A program made the translations under genes and the position numbers. A stretch of DNA of 64,000 nucleotides. It comes from Streptomyces sp. IMTB 2501. Its GTDB lineage: Bacteria; Actinomycetota; Actinomycetes; Streptomycetales; Streptomycetaceae. This document shows positions 59,273 through 64,000 of this stretch, piece by piece (positions within the stretch are counted from its first letter, which is position 1; every line of letters begins with the position of its first letter). Below the pieces are notes generated by a model, which saw only the letters and a program-made list of their open reading frames with translations, was not told the origin of the DNA and did not search any database. The stretch is from positions 496,001 to 560,000 of the forward strand of contig NZ_MQUS01000001.1 of assembly GCF_001953885.1 (NCBI RefSeq). The letters run 5' to 3'.

Positions 59273-60760
59273 ATGATGGCCGGCAGCGCGTACGCCACAC
59301 TCGCCGGAATCCGGCGCTCGCGCGTTCTCCGCACGTCCGGCGGCACCCGGCCGGTGCGTACCACCGCCCCGCTCGCGGCCGTGGCCGCGGCCTTCACCCT
59401 GGCCCAACTGCTCTTCGTCCGGCCCGGCATGGGCCTCGGCTGGGACGAGACGGTGTACGTCAGCCAGGTCAGCGCCCACGCCCCCGCCGCCTTCTTCAGC
59501 GCACCCCGTGCGCGCGGCATCTCCCTGCTCGTCGCACCCGTCGCCAGCTGGTCGTCCTCCACCGCACTGCTGCGGATCCACCTCGCGGCCCTGTCCGGCC
59601 TCGCCCTGTTCCTGGCCCTGCGCGCCTGGCGCGGACTGTTCCCGGCCCGCGTCCTCGCCCTCGCCGGCGCCCTGTTCGCCTCCCTCTGGGTGACCTTGTT
59701 CTACGGCCCGCAGGCCATGCCCAACTACTGGGTCGCGGTGGGCGCCCTGGCCGCCGTCGCCTGCTTCCTCCGGGCCCACGGCAGCCCAGGGCGTTCGGCC
59801 TGCTGGGGCCTGGCGGCGAGTGCCGCGCTCATGGCGTGGATGCGGCCCACGGACGCCGTCTGGGCCGTGCTGCCGCTCCTCGCCCTCGGTCTCGCCCGCC
59901 GCCACTGGCGGGCCCTCGCGGTGCTGATCGCCGGGCTCGCGGCCGGCGCCGCCGAGTGGGTCATCGAGGCCTACGTCCGCTACGGCGGCCTGATCAACCG
60001 CCTGTCCGAGGGCTCGGCGATCCAGGGCGGCCTCGGCTGGCACATCGCCGTCACCGACCAGTTGCGCAGCCTCGGCGGCGAGACCCTGTGCCGACCGTGC
60101 ACCGGCCCCGTGCCCCCTTCGGCGGTCAGCGTCTGGTGGTTCGTGCTGCCCGTGCTCGCCGCGGTCGGGCTCGTCGTCGCGGTCCGCACCCGGCGCCCGG
60201 CGGCCACGGCGCTCCCGCTCGCCTGCGCGGTGAGCGCGGCCTTCCCGTATCTGTTCCTCATCGGCTATGCGGCCCCCCGCTTCCTGCTGCCGGCCTACGC
60301 CCTGCTCGCGCTCCCGGTCGCCGACGCGCTCCGGCACCTCTTCACCGTCGCGCGCCCGCCCCGGCGTCCGTTCGTCGCGACCCTGCTCTGCCTCGGGCTC
60401 GCCGCCCATCTCGCGGTACAACTCGCCGTACTCGTGCACACGGTGGACAGAACCACCGCGGCCCACCGCGGCTGGTCCCGCACGGCCTCCGCCCTGCACC
60501 GGCTCGGTGTCCGCCCGCCCTGTCTGCTCACCGCGGGCGACGCCATCCCGATCGCGTTCTACGCGGGCTGCGCCTCGGCCGCGACCGACGGGCCCGATGC
60601 CAACAGCACCGCGGACCGCATCGCCGGCACCGCCCGCCGTACGCCGGTCGCCGCGCTGGTCCCCGCGGGCTCCCGGCCGCCGTCGTACGCCCGTGCCTGG
60701 CCGTCGGCGCTCCTCGACGGACAGCGGCTGTACTACTCCGTGCCCGGGAGCGGCCGATGA
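59273..60760 (+). CDS. Polytopic membrane protein, GT-C glycosyltransferase-like
   Basis: 495 residues, about ten membrane helices. The first loop has GMGLGWDETVYVSQVSAHAP with the Asp-Glu pair typical of GT-C enzymes. Two cysteines (CRPC) lie in a central loop and a small soluble domain ends the protein (LLTAGDAIPIAFYAGCAS). GTG 59270, ATG 59273 or ATG 59276 may start it, after AGAGGGG. Its stop overlaps the next start (ATGA), so it works with the LPG-synthase-like membrane protein behind it. Confidence 0.75.
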   Translation: MMAGSAYATLAGIRRSRVLRTSGGTRPVRTTAPLAAVAAAFTLAQLLFVRPGMGLGWDETVYVSQVSAHAPAAFFSAPRARGISLLVAPVASWSSSTALLRIHLAALSGLALFLALRAWRGLFPARVLALAGALFASLWVTLFYGPQAMPNYWVAVGALAAVACFLRAHGSPGRSACWGLAASAALMAWMRPTDAVWAVLPLLALGLARRHWRALAVLIAGLAAGAAEWVIEAYVRYGGLINRLSEGSAIQGGLGWHIAVTDQLRSLGGETLCRPCTGPVPPSAVSVWWFVLPVLAAVGLVVAVRTRRPAATALPLACAVSAAFPYLFLIGYAAPRFLLPAYALLALPVADALRHLFTVARPPRRPFVATLLCLGLAAHLAVQLAVLVHTVDRTTAAHRGWSRTASALHRLGVRPPCLLTAGDAIPIAFYAGCASAATDGPDANSTADRIAGTARRTPVAALVPAGSRPPSYARAWPSALLDGQRLYYSVPGSGR

Positions 60761-61707
60761 CGCCCCAGGGCACGGAACTCGCCGCATCCTCCGTCCGGCG
60801 CCGCGCCTACTGGCACGCCGGCGTCCTGCTCGCCGTCCTCCTCGGCGGGCTGTACGTGGCCCGGCGGCACTGGCCCGCCGTCGAGAGCGGCGCCGGACGG
60901 CTGGCCGACGCGGACCAGGGCTGGCTGCTGCTCGGCGCGACGGCGGCCCTCGGCACCTGGGCCGCGTCGGCGCTGGCCCAGCAGGGCGCGGTCGTCCGAA
61001 GGCTGCCCGGACCCCGGCTCGTCGCCGCCCAGTTCGCCGCCTCCGCCGCGGGCCATCTGCTGCCCGCCGGGCTCGGCGCCGGCGCGGTGAACCTGCGGTT
61101 CCTGATGCGCTGCGGACTGCCCGCGGGCCGCTCCGCCAGCGCCGTCGCCGTCAAGGCCACCGCCGGCGCCGCCGTCCGACTGGCACTGATCGCGCTGCTC
61201 GCCCCGGCCTGCCCGGGCGTACTGCGCCTGCCGCAGCGCACCCCGGCGGCCCTCGCCGTCGCCCTGACCGCCCTGGCCCTGCTCGGAACCCTGCCGTTGA
61301 CCCCCTGGTGGGCGCGCTGCCGTCAGGCCCTCTCGGCCGTCCTGGCCGACATCCGCGCCCTGCACGACCGCCCCGCGCGGGCGGCGGCGCTGTGGGGCGG
61401 CTCCCTCGCCTTCGCCGTGCTGCATTCCCTGGTCCTGATCTCCGTCACCCGGGCCGTGGCCCTGCCGCTGCCCCCGCTCCAGGTGGCCCTGCTGTACCTC
61501 GCAGCCAGCGGCGCCGCCGCCCTGCTGCCCACGCCGGGCGGCCTCGGTTCCCTGGACGCGGCGCTCGCCCTCGGCCTCACCGTCTCCGGCGCTCCCGGCG
61601 CGGCCGCCGCCTCCGCAGTGCTCGGCTACCGGCTGCTGACCGTGTGGCTGCCGCTGCTCCCGGGCCTGCTGGTGCTCGGGGTGCTGGTGCGGCGCAAGGC
61701 CCTGTGA
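60757..61707 (+). CDS. Lysylphosphatidylglycerol-synthase-type (UPF0104) membrane protein
   Basis: 316 residues, seven to eight membrane helices. Motifs AAQFAASAAGHLLPAGLGAGAVNLRFLMRCG and SGAAALLPTPGGLGSLDAALALGL match the membrane domain of aminoacyl-phosphatidylglycerol synthase/flippase proteins. There is no cytoplasmic synthase domain, so it is more likely a lipid or polyprenyl carrier transporter. It is coupled by a four-base overlap to the GT-C-like gene. Confidence 0.82.
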   Translation: MTPQGTELAASSVRRRAYWHAGVLLAVLLGGLYVARRHWPAVESGAGRLADADQGWLLLGATAALGTWAASALAQQGAVVRRLPGPRLVAAQFAASAAGHLLPAGLGAGAVNLRFLMRCGLPAGRSASAVAVKATAGAAVRLALIALLAPACPGVLRLPQRTPAALAVALTALALLGTLPLTPWWARCRQALSAVLADIRALHDRPARAAALWGGSLAFAVLHSLVLISVTRAVALPLPPLQVALLYLAASGAAALLPTPGGLGSLDAALALGLTVSGAPGAAAASAVLGYRLLTVWLPLLPGLLVLGVLVRRKAL

Positions 61708-61782
61708 GAGACGGGGAGTTTCCCGCGCCCCCACCGCAGGTAGGAGTCGGGTGACCTGTGCCGTCGATGGAGGGGGAGAACC

Positions 61783-62637
61783 ATGCCGGAGAACGACACC
61801 GCGGGGCTGCCGAGCGAGGCGTTCTTCACGCCGGGGACGTCGTCCTTCACCGAGTTCCTGGCCGCGCACCGGCCCGGGCTGCTGCCGACCGCACCCGCAC
61901 TGCCCGACGGCGTACGGGCGGCCCCCGACCGGTTCCCGCACGGCACCACCGTCCTCGCCCTCACCTACGGCGACGGCGTGCTGATCGCCGGCGACCGCCG
62001 GGCCACCATGGGCAACCTCATCGCCCAGCGCGACCTAGAGAAGGTGCACCCCACCGACGACCACACGGCCGTCGCCTTCGCCGGCACCGTCGGCCTCGCC
62101 GTCGACATGGTGCGGCTCTTCCAGGTGGAGCTGACACACTTCGAGAAGATCGAGGGCACCCCGATGAGCCTGCCGGGCAAGGCGACCCGGCTCGCGGCCA
62201 TGATCCGGCAGAACCTCGCCCAGGCCATGCAGGGCCTCGCCGTCGTCCCGCTGCTCGCCGGATACGACCTCACCGCAGCCGAGGGCAGGGGCGGCCGCAT
62301 CTTCTCCTTCGACGCGGCCGGCGGCCTCTACGAGAAACACGACTTCCACGCCGAGGGCTCCGGCTCCCCGTACGCCCGCGGCGCCCTGAAGAAGCTCTAC
62401 AGGCCGGACCTCACCCGCCGCGAGGCCGCCCTCGCCGCGCTCCAGGCGCTGTACGACGCGGCGGACGACGACTCGGCCACCGGCGGCCCCGACCTGAACC
62501 GCCGTATCTTCCCGGTCGTCTGCGTCCTCACCGAGGACGGCTTCGAGCGGCTGTCCGAGGCAGAGACCGAGGAACTGAGCCGGGAGATGATCCTCTGGCG
62601 CGGCGAGCGCCCGGACGGACCGCACGCCGCGCCCTGA
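61783..62637 (+). CDS. prcB: Proteasome beta subunit, second/orphan copy
   Basis: 284 residues. A 54-residue propeptide ([22 protein letters not shown]) precedes the processing site HG/TT with catalytic Thr55. In mature numbering Thr1, Asp17 ([10 protein letters not shown]) and Lys33 (QRDLEK) are all present, so an active peptidase is expected. The ending [14 protein letters not shown] is also typical. In actinobacteria prcB is normally followed directly by prcA and preceded by pup. Neither is here, and the next bases are not prcA. GGAGGGGGAG precedes ATG 61783. Confidence 0.92.
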   Translation: MPENDTAGLPSEAFFTPGTSSFTEFLAAHRPGLLPTAPALPDGVRAAPDRFPHGTTVLALTYGDGVLIAGDRRATMGNLIAQRDLEKVHPTDDHTAVAFAGTVGLAVDMVRLFQVELTHFEKIEGTPMSLPGKATRLAAMIRQNLAQAMQGLAVVPLLAGYDLTAAEGRGGRIFSFDAAGGLYEKHDFHAEGSGSPYARGALKKLYRPDLTRREAALAALQALYDAADDDSATGGPDLNRRIFPVVCVLTEDGFERLSEAETEELSREMILWRGERPDGPHAAP

Positions 62638-62653
62638 CCCCCTCGGGCCCGGC

Positions 62654-63007
62654 ATGGTCCACGTCTCCGTCCGGCAACTGCACAAGACCAGCGGGCAGCG
62701 GTACTACGCCACGTGGGGCGAGCCCGTCCCGCAGACATACACCACCGGCCCCATCTGCGTCTTCAGCGTGCGGACCCTGGAGGCGATGAAGAACCTCGGC
62801 GTTCGGGTGACGCACGAGGACTGCAAGAGCGCCGTCGGTCTCGTGGCCAAGCCCGCCGCGGCCGTGCACAGCCTCTTCAGCAGCACTCCACCGCGCCGGT
62901 ACGGCGCTCCGCCGCGCGAGAGCTCGCCTTCTCAACTCCCTCGGCCGGCAAGCTGCGTTGATGTAGTCACGCTGCTCAGCGCCCTCGACGGCGGGGGTCT
63001 CAGGTGA
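62654..63007 (+). CDS. Unrecognised frame, possibly a gene remnant
   Basis: ATG 62654 lies 16 bases after prcB and opens 117 residues. The first 75 (VSVRQLHKTSGQRYYATWGE, TLEAMKNLGVRVTHEDC, KPAAAVHSLFSS) use G/C-ending codons and look coded. The remainder is Pro/Ser-rich with poor codon bias, as if the true 3' end were lost. No family recognised. It may be a truncated partner gene of the proteasome copy or a shuffled fragment. Confidence 0.35.
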   Translation: MVHVSVRQLHKTSGQRYYATWGEPVPQTYTTGPICVFSVRTLEAMKNLGVRVTHEDCKSAVGLVAKPAAAVHSLFSSTPPRRYGAPPRESSPSQLPRPASCVDVVTLLSALDGGGLR

Positions 63008-63331
63008 CTGCCAGGGGACACGCAGGGGACGGAAGGATGAGGAACGGCCGGGCCGGCGGACATCGCCGCCCCGTCGGACGAGGAGCGTCGAACCCGGAGT
63101 GACCAGTTGCGCCAGGAAGTGGAGCGCAGACCGGCGGAGGGCACGCAGTGAACCTGTGCCAGGCGAAGCGTCGGATGGCCAAGGGCTTCGCAGACCCGGC
63201 GATGATGAGCCTGGCGCAGTTGAGGCCGGGATCGCCGAGCTGGTCCGGGCGGACGAACTTCCGGAAGGCCTCGTTTCCTTCCGCTGTTACGGACGTCGGG
63301 GTCACAGGCTCGACATGCAGACTCCCGGTCC
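63008..63331. other. Intergenic region, nothing recognised
   Basis: Several short frames exist on both strands but none resembles a known protein or has a good ribosome binding site. Base composition is slightly less GC-rich than the core of the window. This is the boundary before the ligase gene. Confidence 0.4.
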
Positions 63332-64000
63332 ATGGGCGAACCTGGGACTGTGGAGGCAAAGTCCCTGGCATCACGCACCGTGGGCGAGCTGACCACGGCG
63401 CAGTTGCGTGGCGTCGCCGCGTGGGCGGCAGCATGTCCGGCCTTGACGATGACCTGCCGCCGGTGGCTGGCGGAGGGTGACGGCCGGCGGCTGACGGACT
63501 TGCCGCATATGACGGTGGAGCAGGGGTTGGAGGCCGCCGGCCGCCAACTCCGCGGCCGCCCCGCCTATTACACCGTCAGCAGTGGGACGACTGGGCCGCC
63601 GAGGGTGAAAGGCCTGGCGTCCAGGGAAGACGTGTCCAGTGCTCACGTCAGCCAATGGCGGCCGATGCGCCCGGGTGACGTGCTCCTCAATCTCTTTTCC
63701 ACGGGCGGGGCCTACCTGACCGCCGAGCGCACAGCCGCACTGTGCGGAGCTCACACAGTGCCAGGGGTGACCGAGGCAGGCGATCTGATCGGACTCGCAC
63801 CGAGTCTGGCGCGCATCGGTGTGAACGCCGTGGCCGGCTATCCTGAGATGCTCGCCTTTTTCGCCCGCACCGTGCTCGGGAATCGGCTCGGGCTGCGGCC
63901 CCGCCTCGTCATCTGGACGGGCGGAAACCTGACGTCGGGATGCGCCGCGCTCCTGCGTGAACTCAATCCGGAGCTCGAATTCTGGAGTGTCTACTCGTCC
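63332..64000 (+). CDS. Adenylate-forming ligase (PaaK/acyl-CoA synthetase-like), 5' part
   Basis: An open frame from ATG 63332 to the window end gives 223 residues. After VGELTTAQLRGVAAWAAACP comes the AMP-binding P-loop YYTVSSGTTGPPRVKG, then RPGDVLLNLFSTGGAYLTAERTAALCG, LARIGVNAVAGYPEMLAFFARTV and LRPRLVIWTGGNLTSG, as in phenylacetate-CoA ligase-type enzymes. The usual Lys after the P-loop glycine is replaced by Pro. Codons ending in A/T (AGT, TAT, TTT, CTT, ACT) are more common than in the neighbours. No clear ribosome binding site was seen, and the true start may be upstream or downstream. The 3' part is outside. Confidence 0.75.
   Translation, partial: MGEPGTVEAKSLASRTVGELTTAQLRGVAAWAAACPALTMTCRRWLAEGDGRRLTDLPHMTVEQGLEAAGRQLRGRPAYYTVSSGTTGPPRVKGLASREDVSSAHVSQWRPMRPGDVLLNLFSTGGAYLTAERTAALCGAHTVPGVTEAGDLIGLAPSLARIGVNAVAGYPEMLAFFARTVLGNRLGLRPRLVIWTGGNLTSGCAALLRELNPELEFWSVYSS

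Noticed and set aside
59009-60787. 592-codon minus-strand frame
   Set aside because: Shadow of the membrane protein; composed of Gly/Arg/Glu-rich low complexity.
63099-63480. Overlapping short plus-strand frames before the ligase
   Set aside because: They overlap the better supported AMP-binding frame in other phases and resemble nothing known.

Overview
The window looks like a stretch of a Streptomyces-type actinomycete chromosome, probably an accessory or arm region. The evidence is very high GC with G/C-ending codons, frequent GTG starts, purine-rich ribosome binding sites, mycothiol-linked enzymes (an S-hydroxymethylmycothiol-dehydrogenase-like protein and a maleylpyruvate-isomerase-like protein), a bacterial 20S proteasome beta subunit, streptogrisin-type protease, Tat/lipoprotein sugar-binding protein, and families such as DUF574 methyltransferase and CU044_5270-like proteins. 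No rRNA, tRNA, CRISPR array or intact insertion sequence was seen. At least eight gene remnants are present, which fits a region under frequent rearrangement.

Layout. 1-5086 (minus strand) is a molybdenum hydroxylase operon with 4-bp overlaps: 2Fe-2S, molybdopterin and FAD subunits of a form II CO-dehydrogenase-like enzyme, a MoxR ATPase, and the start of a presumed CoxE/VWA protein whose N-terminus is a 21-bp (seven-residue) tandem repeat. 5293-16924 holds a TetM/OtrA-like ribosome protection GTPase, a secreted GH5 endoglycoceramidase-like enzyme, a secreted beta-propeller, TetR, alcohol dehydrogenase, glycosyltransferase, a small lectin that carries the first residues of a GH27 alpha-galactosidase, back-to-back remnants of ctaD and a CU044_5270-like gene, and folD. 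17324-24922 holds a SnoaL-like protein, a free-standing acyltransferase homologue that has lost its catalytic serine, a formaldehyde/mycothiol pair (mscR plus MBL hydrolase), two SDRs, LysR, a maleylpyruvate isomerase-like protein and an L,D-transpeptidase.

24953-42454 is rich in sugar regulators and decayed genes: Gfo/Idh with a divergent ROK repressor; a membrane-anchored streptogrisin; a many-times-frameshifted secreted hydrolase; a second Gfo/Idh; a TetR with recognisable CACTCAGTG operators; and a DeoR/LacI hybrid repressor followed by wrecks of a MalG permease, a hydroxyacid dehydrogenase, a HAD phosphatase and a PL8 polysaccharide lyase. An 11-base element (CGATCGTTTTG) precedes both the dead permease and the dead lyase. 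This suggests a lost polysaccharide-utilisation regulon whose regulator survives.

45665-57788 is the most coherent candidate system: an N-acetylglucosamine-kinase-like protein divergent from a ROK repressor, a complete binding-protein/two-permease sugar importer, an unrecognised 609-residue cytoplasmic protein, a beta-phosphoglucomutase-like HAD and a GH65 phosphorylase. The likely job is import of an alpha-linked disaccharide or a derivative of one, followed by phosphorolysis. The unknown protein may process the sugar before phosphorolysis. 57835-61707 holds an M56 peptidase/BlaI pair and two polytopic membrane proteins. 61783-62637 encodes a second, orphan proteasome beta subunit with all catalytic residues but no alpha-subunit neighbour. 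The window ends in an adenylate-forming ligase with more A/T-ending codons than its neighbours, possibly the edge of an island.
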